Position numbers and translations under genes: made by a program
The notes under the pieces: model-generated
The model's database searches: none
Told to the model about the DNA's origin: nothing
Seen by the model: only the letters and a program-made list of their open reading frames with translations
Shown: positions 52,786-62,900 of the stretch, in pieces
How positions within the stretch are numbered: the first letter of the stretch is position 1
How the letters are laid out: each line of letters begins with the position of its first letter
Assembly: GCF_014243395.1 (NCBI RefSeq)
Contig: NZ_JACLCP010000007.1
Span: forward strand, 105,459 to 169,458
DNA length: 64,000 bases
Origin: Winogradskyella flava
GTDB lineage: Bacteria > Bacteroidota > Bacteroidia > Flavobacteriales > Flavobacteriaceae
Reading direction: 5' to 3'

Positions 52786-53715
52786 ATGAGTGAACTAAGT
52801 GTAAATCACTTACTGGGAATAAAATATCTTAATGAGAAAGATATAGAATTGATTTTTGAAACTGCAGATCAGTTTAAAGAGGTCATTAATAGGCCTATTA
52901 AGAAAGTCCCCTCACTTAGAGATATTACAATAGCTAATCTTTTTTTCGAAAATTCCACACGTACAAAATTATCTTTTGAATTAGCGGAAAAGCGCTTATC
53001 TGCTGATGTCATTAATTTTTCCGCATCCCAATCTTCTGTTAAAAAAGGTGAGACCTTAATAGATACTGTAAATAATATTCTATCCATGAAAGTGGATATG
53101 GTGGTCATGCGTCACCCCAATCCTGGAGCTGGAGTATTCTTATCTAAACATGTTAATGCCAGCATCATAAATGCTGGAGATGGCGCACATGAACACCCAA
53201 CACAGGCGCTTTTAGATTCTTATTCAATACGAGAAAAATTAGGAAATGTAAAAGGGAAGAACGTAGTTATTGTTGGTGATATTCTACATAGTAGAGTGGC
53301 TTTATCCAATATTTATGCCTTACAATTACAAGGTGCTAATGTCATGGTGTGTGGTCCCAAAACTTTACTTCCTAAGTATATTAAGGAGCTTGGCGTGAAA
53401 GTTGAAACTAACCTCAAAAAAGCCCTAGAGTGGTGTGATGTTGCCAACATGTTGCGCGTGCAAAATGAGCGAATGGCTATTAGTTACTTTCCTACCACTA
53501 GAGAATACACACAGCAATATGGTGTTAATAAAGAACTATTGGATAGTCTAGATAAAGAACTAATAATTATGCATCCAGGGCCCATAAATCGTGGAGTTGA
53601 AATAACGAGTGATGTTGCAGACTCTAAGCAAGCCATTATTTTAGATCAGGTAGAAAATGGCGTTGCGGTGAGGATGGCTGTCATTTACTTATTCGCTGCC
53701 AAAATAAAACAATAG
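52786..53715 (+). CDS. pyrB: Aspartate carbamoyltransferase catalytic subunit
   Basis: 309 aa. It condenses carbamoyl phosphate with aspartate in pyrimidine synthesis. Carbamoyl-phosphate binding FFENSTRTKLSFELA is near 46-60, the HPTQALLDSYSIRE loop near 130-143 and the aspartate-binding MLRVQNERM and HPGPINRG late in the sequence. There is no pyrI beside it, so the enzyme is probably the unregulated trimer or is associated with other subunits. Cotranscribed with pyrR and the two genes downstream. Confidence 0.95.
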   Translation: MSELSVNHLLGIKYLNEKDIELIFETADQFKEVINRPIKKVPSLRDITIANLFFENSTRTKLSFELAEKRLSADVINFSASQSSVKKGETLIDTVNNILSMKVDMVVMRHPNPGAGVFLSKHVNASIINAGDGAHEHPTQALLDSYSIREKLGNVKGKNVVIVGDILHSRVALSNIYALQLQGANVMVCGPKTLLPKYIKELGVKVETNLKKALEWCDVANMLRVQNERMAISYFPTTREYTQQYGVNKELLDSLDKELIIMHPGPINRGVEITSDVADSKQAIILDQVENGVAVRMAVIYLFAAKIKQ

Positions 53716-53718
53716 GTT

Positions 53719-54051
53719 ATGATAGTAGATAGAGATGGTAACATTACCATAATTACACAAGAAAAGGCATCAGTAAAAACATTGGTAAATAATATCGAGC
53801 AGACTTACAATAAATATAACAACTATCATTTAATAGTTAATTTATCAAGTCTCGAGAACATAGCCTTAGAAGATATCATTGAATTTTTACGCTTAAGTAA
53901 CAATCATCGAAGCGATAAGAAATCTTTTGTTATTGTAACGGATAAGGTGGATTTGGAGCAAATGCCTGATGAAATCGTTGTAGTACCAACAATTCACGAG
54001 GCTTACGATATCATTGAAATGGAAGATATCGAACGAGATTTAGGGTTTTAA
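53719..54051 (+). CDS. Small STAS-like protein before rnz
   Basis: 110 aa, cytoplasmic. Alternating strands and helices (HLIVNLSSLENIALEDIIEFLRLS, KSFVIVTDKVDLEQMPDEIVVVPTIHEAYDIIEMEDIERDLGF) resemble a SpoIIAA-like STAS fold, without a clear phosphorylatable Ser-Thr motif. It is spaced 3 bp from pyrB and 3 bp from rnz. The gene seems to be a constant companion of rnz in Flavobacteriia and is sometimes labelled as ribonuclease Z itself; the catalytic motifs are absent, so that label would be wrong. Confidence 0.65.
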   Translation: MIVDRDGNITIITQEKASVKTLVNNIEQTYNKYNNYHLIVNLSSLENIALEDIIEFLRLSNNHRSDKKSFVIVTDKVDLEQMPDEIVVVPTIHEAYDIIEMEDIERDLGF

Positions 54052-54054
54052 TAG

Positions 54055-54960
54055 ATGAAGCTCACAATTCTAGGGTGCCATAGTGCAACACCACGCACTA
54101 ATACCAATCCAACATCTCAAGTTTTAGAGATTAAAAACCATATGTTTCTTATTGATTGTGGTGAGGGAACTCAGGTTGAACTACGTCGCAATAAGATTAA
54201 ATTTTCAAGGATAAAGCATGTTTTCGTTTCCCATCTTCATGGAGACCATTATTATGGCTTAATTGGTTTGGTAAGTACGTTCACACTATTAACAAGAGAA
54301 ACACCACTTCATATTTATGGACCGAAAGGACTGAAAGAAGTGATAACACTTCAGTTAAAATTATCAGATTCTTGGACTAACTACCCTTTGGTTTTTCATG
54401 AGTTGACCTCAAAAGAATCGGAACTAATTTATGAAGATGATAAAGTAGAGGTGCATACTATACCCCTAGACCATCGTATTTACACCAATGGATTTTTGTT
54501 TAAGGAAAAAGAAAACGAACGAAAGTTAGATATTAATGCGGTTTTAAATGCCAACATTAGTGTGGCCTATTACAGAAAACTAAAACAAGGTGCCGATGTC
54601 GAAAATGAGGATGGTGTTTTAATTAAAAACGAAACCGTAACGACCAGCCCCATACCATCTAAAAGCTATGCCTTTTGCAGTGATACAGTTTATAATGAAA
54701 CCATTATTCCTTTAATAAAAAAAGCTACGGCACTTTATCATGAAGCCACGTTCTTGGAGAAAAATAAGGATCTTTGTAAGCGAACGAAGCATTGTACAGC
54801 AAAGCAGGCTGCTATTATAGCCAAAAAGGCTAACGTGGCAAACCTTATTCTTGGACATTTTTCTACACGTTACAATGGTTATGACGATTTTGAGTCCGAG
54901 GCAAAGCAAGAATTTGATAACGTCTTCCTTGCTAAAGATGGAAAAGTATTTGAGTTTTAA
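54055..54960 (+). CDS. rnz: Ribonuclease Z
   Basis: 301 aa metallo-beta-lactamase-fold endonuclease that removes 3' trailers from tRNA precursors. The zinc motif is SHLHGDHYYGLIGL near 60-73; further ligands are His in IPLDHRIYTNGFLF near 142, Asp in FCSDT near 206 and His in LILGHFSTRY near 267. ECHEATFLEKN-like LYHEATFLEKN and KHCTAKQAA complete the signature. Convergent 4-bp overlap with the next minus-strand gene. Confidence 0.93.
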   Translation: MKLTILGCHSATPRTNTNPTSQVLEIKNHMFLIDCGEGTQVELRRNKIKFSRIKHVFVSHLHGDHYYGLIGLVSTFTLLTRETPLHIYGPKGLKEVITLQLKLSDSWTNYPLVFHELTSKESELIYEDDKVEVHTIPLDHRIYTNGFLFKEKENERKLDINAVLNANISVAYYRKLKQGADVENEDGVLIKNETVTTSPIPSKSYAFCSDTVYNETIIPLIKKATALYHEATFLEKNKDLCKRTKHCTAKQAAIIAKKANVANLILGHFSTRYNGYDDFESEAKQEFDNVFLAKDGKVFEF

Positions 54961-55370
54961 TTTAGCTCAGATAAGGTTCTAACCCAGCTTATAGCTTCTT
55001 CAATATCTGTGCAACGTTTCATGCTAATAGATGATAACTGTTTTTCTATATTGGCACTCATTAAGGTAGAATTTCTGTAGCTTACAATTGCAGCGGCAAT
55101 TAAAATACTATCATCTTTATCAAAATAAGACCAAAGCACAGGATCGATGGAATACGAATTCACTCTATTCGCTATATATGCAAGTTGTTTATGACTTCCA
55201 TAATGTTTTCGAACTTCTGCAAGCAAGCTGTTGAGAGTTTCAGAGTTAAAGTGAACACCTTCATTAACTTCCATAATAAAGAAGTCGTCAAATAAATAGT
55301 TCGTGCCGAAGCCAAGTTCTATTTTTTCAAAAGAAAGCGATTTTGAAAGAGGGGAATCTTCAAAGCGCAT
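54957..55370 (-). CDS. Conserved hypothetical protein, STAS-like
   Basis: 137 aa, no signal peptide. A beta-rich first half (IELGFGTNYLFDDFFIMEVNEG) is followed by alternating helices and strands (LNSLLAEVRKHYG, LAYIANRVNSYSIDPVLW, SILIAAAIVSYR), ending in a helix. The shape fits a SpoIIAA/STAS-type domain. It sits between rnz and pdxH on the opposite strand. Not recognised further. Confidence 0.6.
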   Translation of the reverse strand: MRFEDSPLSKSLSFEKIELGFGTNYLFDDFFIMEVNEGVHFNSETLNSLLAEVRKHYGSHKQLAYIANRVNSYSIDPVLWSYFDKDDSILIAAAIVSYRNSTLMSANIEKQLSSISMKRCTDIEEAISWVRTLSELN

Positions 55371-55422
55371 ATAGGGGACAAAATTTAGTTAAGGTTAATA
55401 ATTTTACCAAATCTACACTTTT

Positions 55423-55454
55423 TTTGAAAGAAACAAAATATTGAATTAACTTCG
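55423..55454 (+). promoter_or_regulatory. Promoter of pdxH
   Basis: TTTG at 55423-55426, then 20 bp, then TAACTTCG (55447-55454), one mismatch from TAnnTTTG. The start site would be about 55459-55461, leaving almost no leader before the ATG at 55462. Confidence 0.6.
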
Positions 55455-55461
55455 TAGAACT

Positions 55462-56109
55462 ATGCAAAAAGACTTAAGCGATTATAGAAAATCTTACGAA
55501 AAGGGTGAGTTGTTAGCGGATAATGTATCAGAAAATCCAATGGAACTATTCCGGGACTGGTTTATGGAGGTGGATGAACATTTTAATATAGATGAGACCA
55601 ATGCGATGACGGTCTCAACTATTGGTATAGATGGCTACCCAAAAAGTAGAGTAGTACTTCTTAAGAAATATACCTATGAGGGTTTTATATTTTATACCAA
55701 CTACAATAGTGAGAAAGGTAAGGCCATAGCATCTAATCCTAATGTCTGCCTATCCTTTTTTTGGCATGCTGCAGAGCGACAGATTATTATTAAGGGAAAG
55801 GCAGAGAAAATAGCAGAAAACCTTAGTGACGGCTATTTTGAATCGCGTCCACGTGGAAGTCAGCTAGGAGCAGTCGTTTCCAATCAAAGTGAAGTTGTTG
55901 CTAGTAGAAAAGAATTGGAAGACAAATTAAAAGCCCTAGAAAATAAATATACGGGCAAGGATATAGAGCGACCAAAACATTGGGGAGGATTTATAGTAAA
56001 ACCTGTTGAATTCGAATTTTGGCAAGGACGCCCAAACCGACTTCACGATAGAATTCGTTATCAATTACAAAAAGACTTTAATTGGAAGATAGAGCGACTT
56101 GCTCCATAA
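55462..56109 (+). CDS. pdxH: Pyridoxamine 5'-phosphate oxidase
   Basis: 215 aa FMN enzyme that oxidises pyridoxine or pyridoxamine 5'-phosphate to PLP. FMN and substrate signatures are SRVVLLKKYTYEGFIFYTNY near 62-80, ESRPRGSQLGAVVSNQS near 130-146 and the C-terminal PROSITE-like block EFWQGRPNRLHDR near 191-203. The length is normal. It supplies PLP to enzymes such as rocD and the cysteine desulfurase. Single-gene unit. Confidence 0.95.
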   Translation: MQKDLSDYRKSYEKGELLADNVSENPMELFRDWFMEVDEHFNIDETNAMTVSTIGIDGYPKSRVVLLKKYTYEGFIFYTNYNSEKGKAIASNPNVCLSFFWHAAERQIIIKGKAEKIAENLSDGYFESRPRGSQLGAVVSNQSEVVASRKELEDKLKALENKYTGKDIERPKHWGGFIVKPVEFEFWQGRPNRLHDRIRYQLQKDFNWKIERLAP

Positions 56110-56123
56110 GATCCTGAATTATG

Positions 56124-56235
56124 ATCGACAAAAGGTATTTTTATACGACTAAGTCGATAATTTTATTGCCCAAAAGTGTATTTCATCGATGTTATGCATT
56201 TAAAATCGACAAACAGCATGTTTTTAATCGATTTT
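56124..56235. promoter_or_regulatory. Cluster of ATCGA-type motifs and inverted repeats
   Basis: Within 112 bp, TCGA cores occur in ATCGACAAA (56124), GTCGAT (56153), ATCGAT (56185), ATCGACAAA (56205) and AATCGATT (56226). CGACT-A-AGTCG (56146-56156) is a perfect inverted repeat. AAATCGA (56203-56209) and TCGATTT (56228-56234) form a larger hairpin with AAACA/TGTTT nested inside. The block lies between pdxH and the CAP gene and has no ORF. Confidence 0.4.
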
Positions 56236-56306
56236 AACATTTATTTAACTATTAAGCATATGTAGGCCGTTAAATTAGTAGTCCCAAACCTAGATTTAAC
56301 CTACTT

Positions 56307-56804
56307 ATGAAATTTGTCAAACTCTTGCCACTATTGGCTATTGTTGCCCTATTGGGCTTTACATCTTGCTCACCTGATAGTGCTGCTGAAGATGAAATCA
56401 GTGCTATTGAGGTTCTGGCTGCACCACAAGCAAAACAAATTGAAATCGAAATTATGGAGCTTATTAATGCTCATAGAATCAACGAGGGTCTAACAGCATT
56501 AAATGATCATAATACGGTAAAAGCTGTTGCCTATACACATACAGATTATATGATTGAAGCGGATAATGTTTCACATGATAACTTCTTTCAAAGAAAACAA
56601 AGTTTGCAGGTTAACGCCAATGCTAATATTGTTTCAGAGAATGTAGCCTATGGTTTTAGTTCTGCTGAATCTGTAGTTAATGCATGGTTAAATAGTCCAA
56701 GTCATAGAGAGAATATAGAAGGCGATTATACCGATTTTGATATCTCCGCAGAACAAAACTCTGAAGGTAGATGGTATTTTACCAATATCTTTATTAAGCG
56801 TTAA
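56307..56804 (+). CDS. CAP/SCP-domain lipoprotein
   Basis: 165 aa. Lipobox LGFTSC at Cys21. The CAP domain spans about 45-163, with LINAHRINEGLTAL, HTDYMIEADNVSHDNF, SENVAYGF and VNAWLNSPSHRENI carrying the paired His/Glu of the family. Bacterial YkwD-like CAP proteins are secreted; their activity is unsettled (lipid or metal binding has been proposed). It is a single gene preceded by the ATCGA-motif cluster. Confidence 0.88.
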   Translation: MKFVKLLPLLAIVALLGFTSCSPDSAAEDEISAIEVLAAPQAKQIEIEIMELINAHRINEGLTALNDHNTVKAVAYTHTDYMIEADNVSHDNFFQRKQSLQVNANANIVSENVAYGFSSAESVVNAWLNSPSHRENIEGDYTDFDISAEQNSEGRWYFTNIFIKR

Positions 56805-56833
56805 ATCGCTTGAATAGTTGATTAATAGCCAAG

Positions 56834-56866
56834 AAAAGCCATTGCGAAAGTTGTGGCTTTTTGTTT
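56834..56866 (+). terminator. Terminator of the CAP-domain gene
   Basis: AAAAGCCA (56834-56841) pairs with TGGCTTTT (56854-56861) and is followed by a T-rich stretch. Confidence 0.8.
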
Positions 56867-57016
56867 TATAGTTTGATATTAAAGCCATTCTAAAGATTAG
56901 GGTAAAGACTTGCTATAGAAATCTATGTGTATGACTCTGCTTCTTTTATTAGAGATTGTAGAGCATTTAACATTGAATTGTTTTAGAATAATATTTAAGA
57001 ATTGTTAATCATAATA

Positions 57017-57049
57017 CATAAAAAAAGCAAGCCTATAAAGCTTGCTTTT
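57017..57049 (-). terminator. Terminator of the adhesin/PorP/OmpA operon
   Basis: AAAAGCAAGC (57023-57032) pairs with GCTTGCTTTT (57040-57049). Read on the minus strand the stem is followed by a U run. It lies 26 bp after the OmpA gene stop. No gene is seen between here and the CAP gene. Confidence 0.85.
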
Positions 57050-57074
57050 AACTCACATAATTTTGAGGGTAAAA

Positions 57075-58982
57075 CTATTCCTTTACAATATAGAAGTAAG
57101 AACGTCTATTGAGCTGATGCTCTTCTTCTGTACATTTAACGCGGTTAGCACATTTATTTAACAATTGTGTTTCGCCATATCCAATGGCGCTTTTTATTCT
57201 GTTTGCAGCAATACCTCTAGATATGATATAATCTCTCGTAGATTTCGCACGTCTATCAGATAACTTCATGTTGTATCTATCTCTACCACGGCTATCTGTG
57301 TGTGACTCAATCTTAATGATCATGCCCTTATGTTTTCTCATAACGTCAACAATATTTTCTAACTCATATTGTGCGTCAGTTCTTATATTAGACTTATCGA
57401 AATCAAAGAATATTGGGTTGATTACAATTTGATTATCAATAATTAAAGGCTCAAGATTTAAGTCTACAGTATTAACTTTTTCATGATCAAACGCTGTTGT
57501 AATTATTTTTTGGTCTTCTTTATAGTCTGGTTTATTTCCAACAACAGTATATGTTTTGTTACAATCAATCGTAAACCTATAGTCTCCATTATCTCCTGTA
57601 AAGACTTCTTCGATAACTTTTCCTGTTTCATCGATCAACCTTATGGTCACACCGGTAAGGATAATATCTGTTTTGCTATCTCTTACTGTGCCAACAATTT
57701 CTTGTTTACATTGTACAGTATTAAAACCATAAATATCATCACTTCCTTTACCGTTTGGCCTATTGGATGAGAAAAACCCTCTGTTAGTTTCAGAATTTAC
57801 AAAGAATGCAAAATCATCATATCCACTGTTATAAGGAGCTCCTATATTTTCTGGTTCATTTCTTAATCCTTTGAGAATATCCGATTTAAAAATATCCAAC
57901 AAACCTAGGTTTAGATGTCCGTCTGAAGAAAAATAGAGCGTGCTGTCTTGTGCTATGAAAGGAAACATTTCACGCCCTTCAGTATTCACTTTCTCGCCAA
58001 GATTTTCTGGCTCACCATAAGTGCCATCATCGTTAATCGTAACGGCATAAATGTCTGACTGCCCTATACCTCCTTCACGATCAGAGACAAAATACAATGT
58101 TTTATTATCTGGACTTAAGGCTGGGTGTCCTGTGGAAAAAATGTCATCGTTAAAAGGTAATTCCTCAACGTTGGTCCATTTTTCATTTACTATAGTTGCC
58201 TTGTAAAGTTTAAGATGTGTCGTTCCATCATTATCGTACTTTAATCTTTGCCTTTTATTGACGTTATCCCTTGTAAAATATAATGTTTTACCGTCATTAG
58301 TTATGGCAATAGAGGCTTCGTGATACTCGGTATTTATATCATTAGAAGAAAGCTCTGAAACAGAACCATAAGCCATTGCACCATTATCTTCTGTTATGGC
58401 GACTTCATACAGGTCTAAAAAGGGTTCTTTATTCCAGTTGTAAACCTTACTATCATCATTACCTTTGGCTGAAGCAAAATACATGGTATTATTGTATAAG
58501 TAAGAACCAAAGTCTGAATTTCCCGAATTTATAGGTAGATTTTCAATATTTACAACGACTTCACTTTTAGAAGTTAATTTCGCATATAAATCTACTTCAT
58601 CAGGGTTATAGCCTTTCAACCTACTATCACCTTGTTGTGCAACACTTAACTCTTTAAACCACTTGTCGGCTTCGTCGTAATTACCAACACTTCTTAAGGA
58701 TTGGATATATTTATAAAGATACTCGGCATCAATTTTTTTGTGAGCTTTTAAAGCCTCTCCATACCATCTTGCAGCTTTTTCGGAATTGGAATTATTATAA
58801 TATGCATCTCCAAGACGTGTTAAAACGTGCAGACTATTGTTTCCATTCTCAACAGCCTTTTCATATAGCTCTATAGCTTTGATGTAGCCATAGTTTTCAA
58901 AAAACTTATCTGCTAACTTGGTCTGGGCATAAGACAATGAACAGACTATGGTGAATATGAATGCTAATATTTTTGTCTTCAT
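57075..58982 (-). CDS. OmpA-family protein with TPR and PD40 repeats
   Basis: 635 aa from the ATG at 58980-58982; a more distal ATG at 58994 is less likely because it precedes the signal peptide MKTKILAFIFTIVCSLSYAQ. TPR repeats fill about 25-110. A PD40/WD40-like propeller spans about 140-410 (SPDNKTLYFVSDREGGIGQSDIYAV). A carboxypeptidase regulatory-like domain follows at about 425-500, and a C-terminal OmpA peptidoglycan-binding domain at about 515-635 (IESHTDSRGRDRYNMKLSDRRA). This order is that of PorE-like proteins tied to type IX secretion. It follows PorP/SprF. Confidence 0.9.
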   Translation of the reverse strand: MKTKILAFIFTIVCSLSYAQTKLADKFFENYGYIKAIELYEKAVENGNNSLHVLTRLGDAYYNNSNSEKAARWYGEALKAHKKIDAEYLYKYIQSLRSVGNYDEADKWFKELSVAQQGDSRLKGYNPDEVDLYAKLTSKSEVVVNIENLPINSGNSDFGSYLYNNTMYFASAKGNDDSKVYNWNKEPFLDLYEVAITEDNGAMAYGSVSELSSNDINTEYHEASIAITNDGKTLYFTRDNVNKRQRLKYDNDGTTHLKLYKATIVNEKWTNVEELPFNDDIFSTGHPALSPDNKTLYFVSDREGGIGQSDIYAVTINDDGTYGEPENLGEKVNTEGREMFPFIAQDSTLYFSSDGHLNLGLLDIFKSDILKGLRNEPENIGAPYNSGYDDFAFFVNSETNRGFFSSNRPNGKGSDDIYGFNTVQCKQEIVGTVRDSKTDIILTGVTIRLIDETGKVIEEVFTGDNGDYRFTIDCNKTYTVVGNKPDYKEDQKIITTAFDHEKVNTVDLNLEPLIIDNQIVINPIFFDFDKSNIRTDAQYELENIVDVMRKHKGMIIKIESHTDSRGRDRYNMKLSDRRAKSTRDYIISRGIAANRIKSAIGYGETQLLNKCANRVKCTEEEHQLNRRSYFYIVKE

Positions 58983-58995
58983 AATATGTGTCATT

Positions 58996-59931
58996 TTAGA
59001 AGTATCTCGGCGATTTTATACGTTTACTTTTAAACACTTCAAACATTAGCAATACTTCATGCGTACCGCTAGTATAGGGTCTTATATCCGAAATAGGGTA
59101 TTCATAGGCATATCCAATTCTCATTTGTTTTGATATTTGAAAATCGGCAATACCACCTATTGCGGCTGCAGATTCATTTATCCTGTATCCAGCACCCAAC
59201 CAGAATTTTTCGTTAAATAAGAAATTGGCCGAAATGTCAAAAGATAATGGTGCACCATTAGTGGCTTTAAGCAATACTGATGGCTTTAGTTTTGTATTGT
59301 CATTTAAATCAAATACATATCCACCAGTGACATAATAACTAACACGCTCTAAGGCAACATAGTCTAAAGTGCCTTGCCTCCCTTTATTATAATCCGTATT
59401 AAGAATTCTTGGGGCAGATAAACCAACATACCAACGCTCCGAATGCCAATACAAACCAGCTCCTAAATTAGGACTCCATCTATTCGACACATCGTTAAAG
59501 AAAGGATCATTAACCACAGAAGGGTCGTTAAGTAATTCTTCATCTAAACTATAATGTGTGAGCCCGCCTTTAAGACCGAATGCTAATTTCGAGTTCTCCC
59601 CAGTTTGAATAGTATATGAAAAATCGCCATAGATGTATGAAAAATTTTCATAACCCAGCTTATCATTTATAAATGAAAGTCCTAATCCGATTTTCTCATA
59701 TTTTAAAGGTGTATGGAAAGAAAGTGTTTGTGTTTCAGGTCCGCCCTCTAAACCGACCCATTGGCTTCTGTGTAAACCAACGGCACTAAAAGTCCCTCTA
59801 CTACCAGCATAAGCGGGATTAATAGAGATTGTATTAAACATGTATTGCGTAAATTGAGGTAACTGCTGTGCAAAGACAGTAGAGACACCCAAAAGGAATA
59901 CAGCAATACTTAAAATTTTTGATAGCTTCAT
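58996..59931 (-). CDS. PorP/SprF-family type IX secretion membrane protein
   Basis: 311 aa outer-membrane barrel. Signal peptide to about residue 21 (STVFAQQ), then the family start LPQFTQYMFNTISINPAYAGSRG and HRSQWVGLEGGPETQTLSFHTPL. These proteins pair with giant type B-domain adhesins and help to secrete or anchor them (SprF with SprB). It is encoded 9 bp after the adhesin gene and 13 bp before the OmpA gene, which supports a dedicated three-gene cassette. Confidence 0.93.
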   Translation of the reverse strand: MKLSKILSIAVFLLGVSTVFAQQLPQFTQYMFNTISINPAYAGSRGTFSAVGLHRSQWVGLEGGPETQTLSFHTPLKYEKIGLGLSFINDKLGYENFSYIYGDFSYTIQTGENSKLAFGLKGGLTHYSLDEELLNDPSVVNDPFFNDVSNRWSPNLGAGLYWHSERWYVGLSAPRILNTDYNKGRQGTLDYVALERVSYYVTGGYVFDLNDNTKLKPSVLLKATNGAPLSFDISANFLFNEKFWLGAGYRINESAAAIGGIADFQISKQMRIGYAYEYPISDIRPYTSGTHEVLLMFEVFKSKRIKSPRYF

Positions 59932-59940
59932 CGGTTAAGT

Positions 59941-62900
59941 TTATTTGTTTGTTGCCACGTAGATAGGACCAGCAAATGGCTTTAATCCACTATTTCTTAA
60001 ATTAATTACATAATAATAAGTTCCTGTAGGGACTTTTCCAGAATCTCCTGCTGAAGAATTATGAGCTTCACCGCCCCAATCGTTCTGATAATTATTATTA
60101 TCGTAAATCTTTGCTCCCCAACGATTGAAAATCTGAAGCTCTATTACAAACCCACAATCCTCAACACCACTAATGGTAAAGAATTCATTAAAAGTATCTC
60201 CATTTGCTGTAACAGTCTTAGAAATTACCACATCTTCTGCACCACAAGGTAATACGACACAATCGTCGTCTATAGTTACGTTAACTTCAACTTCGTTAGG
60301 ACATGGACCATCAGTTATGGCATACATAAATGTGTATATGCCAACTTCTACAGAAGATGGATCAAACACACTTCCATCTATAGAGGCATTTCCAGAAATG
60401 ACGCTCCAAGTTCCATTCATATCAAAGTCTCCAGATAATAAATCAAATAAGTCAAATTCAGCATCTAGCACGCAACGACTAGCGTCAAAAGCAGTAATAA
60501 CATTACTGATTTCAACATTTATAGTTTGTGTGAACGTGTCAGAGTTTCCACATAAATCTGTAACTGTCCATAGTCTTGTGATTATATAATCTTCAAAGTC
60601 ATTTGGATCCGATATTTCTTCGAATTGGACTTCAATATTATTAGAACAGTGATCTTGAAAGACTAAATTGGGTATGTCAGGTATGCCATCACAAGCTACA
60701 GTAATATTAGTATCTAAAGGTGTTACCAAGGTGGGTGGAACAGTATCAACAACATTAATGATTTGGAAAGCTGATGTAGTATTGTTACACGCGTCTGTTA
60801 ACGTCCATTCACGTGTGATAATGAATTCGTTTGGACAACTTCCATCTTCAAATTGATCATTGAAAGTGGCATTAAGACCCGCGGAACAGTTATCTAATTC
60901 GTCAGTAACATCACCAACAATCGAAAGATCATTTATATCTATATCACATTCTACAGTAATATCAATTGGAACCGTAAAAGTAGGTGCTGTTGTATCTATA
61001 ACCGTTATGATTTGTGTATGCACCACCTCGTTTCCACAAGCATCTACAGCGGTCCAAGTTCTTGTTAACGTATAATCGTTCGCACAACTTCCCGAAGTCG
61101 TTGTTTCTCCAACTGTTACTGTGGCATCTCCACAATTATCTATAGCCGTTACGGTTGCTATACTAGGTATGACATCACACTCTACTGATATATCAGTTGG
61201 TAAGTTTATGTCAAATGTTGGAGGTGTTGTATCCACAAGACTAATAGTTTGTACCAAACTTGTAGTATTTCCGCACGCATCGGTTAGTGACCAAGTACGA
61301 GAGATAATGGTTTCATTAGCACAATTGCCATTGGTACTACTATCTTCAAAAGTAGCTTGAAGACCAGTTGAACAATTGTCTGATTCATCTGTTACATCTC
61401 CAGTAATACTTAAATCGTTTATATCGCTATCACATTCTAAAATCACGTCACTTGGAACTGTAAATGTAGGAGCTGTAGTATCTTGAACAACTATAGTTTG
61501 AGTTTCCGAAACAGAATTACCACATTCGTCAGTTGCTGTCCATGTTCTTACAATGGTTTTTGTTGTACCGCAAGCAGCTGTATCGACATCGGACTGAGTA
61601 ATCGTTACACTACCACAAGTATCTATTGCGGTTGCCATTCCTGTATTAGTAGAGGACTCATCTTCTGAGCATTCTATGGTAGCATCAGCAGGTACTGTTA
61701 ATGTCGGAGGTGTTGTATCTTGTACTATTATGATCTGATCTGCAGAAACTATATTACCACAAGCATCAGTTGCCGTCCATGTTCTGGTAATGGTTTTCGT
61801 ACTACCACAAGCCGCAATTTCTGAGTCAACGAAAGTAATCGTAGGTGTAGCACAGTCATCTATTGCTGAGGCTGTTCCTGTATTTGTTGGACTTGAGTCC
61901 TCATCACATTCAATGGTGATATTCACTGGAATAGTTAATTCTGGAGCAACAGTATCTATAATAGAATAGGTAGCTGCTATTGAAGAAGCATTTCCGCAAT
62001 CATCAGAGGCAGTGAAATTTACTGTAATAGCGCCGTTATCACAATCAACGTTAGTACTAGATCCGAAATCATTTGACCAAGTAACGTTGCCGCAATTATC
62101 AGATGCAGTAGCACCGGCATTATTCGCTAACCAATCATCTAATGTCCCATCTGGTGTAACACCACATTGAATATCTATATTCTGAATTCCAGAATCGTCA
62201 ATAGTTGGAGATGTAGTATCTTCGATGGTTAACGTTGCAGTTAATGTCGAAGTATTCCCACAATCATCTGCAACGGTGTATGTTACATTAATAGAGCCAC
62301 CAGATCCACAAGTGGACACAAGATTAGCAAAGTCGAAATTTGACGTTACCATATTTGTAGCGACTGCGTCACACGCATCAGTACCACAAGTTTCTAAAAT
62401 AGCAATGTTATTAGCATTCCAAGCCGCAGCTAGGTTCTCATTGTCATTGTCGCTACATTCAATAATGTCATCCGTCACAGTACATGCAGTTAAATCGGGA
62501 CCTGTTGTATCTTCAAGTGTAAGTGTAGCTATAAATGTGCTGGCATTACCAGTTGCATCAGTCAATGTGTATGTTACTTCTATTGTGCCTCCTGTACCAC
62601 AATTTGTAATGAGGTTGCCAAAGGCATAATTTGAAGTTACCGTTACATTATTATCACAAGCATCGGTCACACAATTTTCTAATGCTAAAATATTAGCAGC
62701 ATTCCAATCATTGGCAATAGTTTCATTATCAGAGCCATTACATTCAATAATTTCGTTTAGGACGGCACAATTAGAAGTGTCTGGAGGTGTAGTATCTTCG
62801 ACTAAAGCTGTTGTAGTTTGGGATGTTATAGATACACTAGTACCGCTTACTACATCCTCTGCAGTTACGGTTGCGATATTAGTGACTTCAGTAGCATCAA

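Noticed and set aside
60500..62700. Regular spacing resembling a CRISPR array
   Set aside because: The period is about 240 bp, the units are coding and diverged, and there are no short identical repeats with unique spacers.
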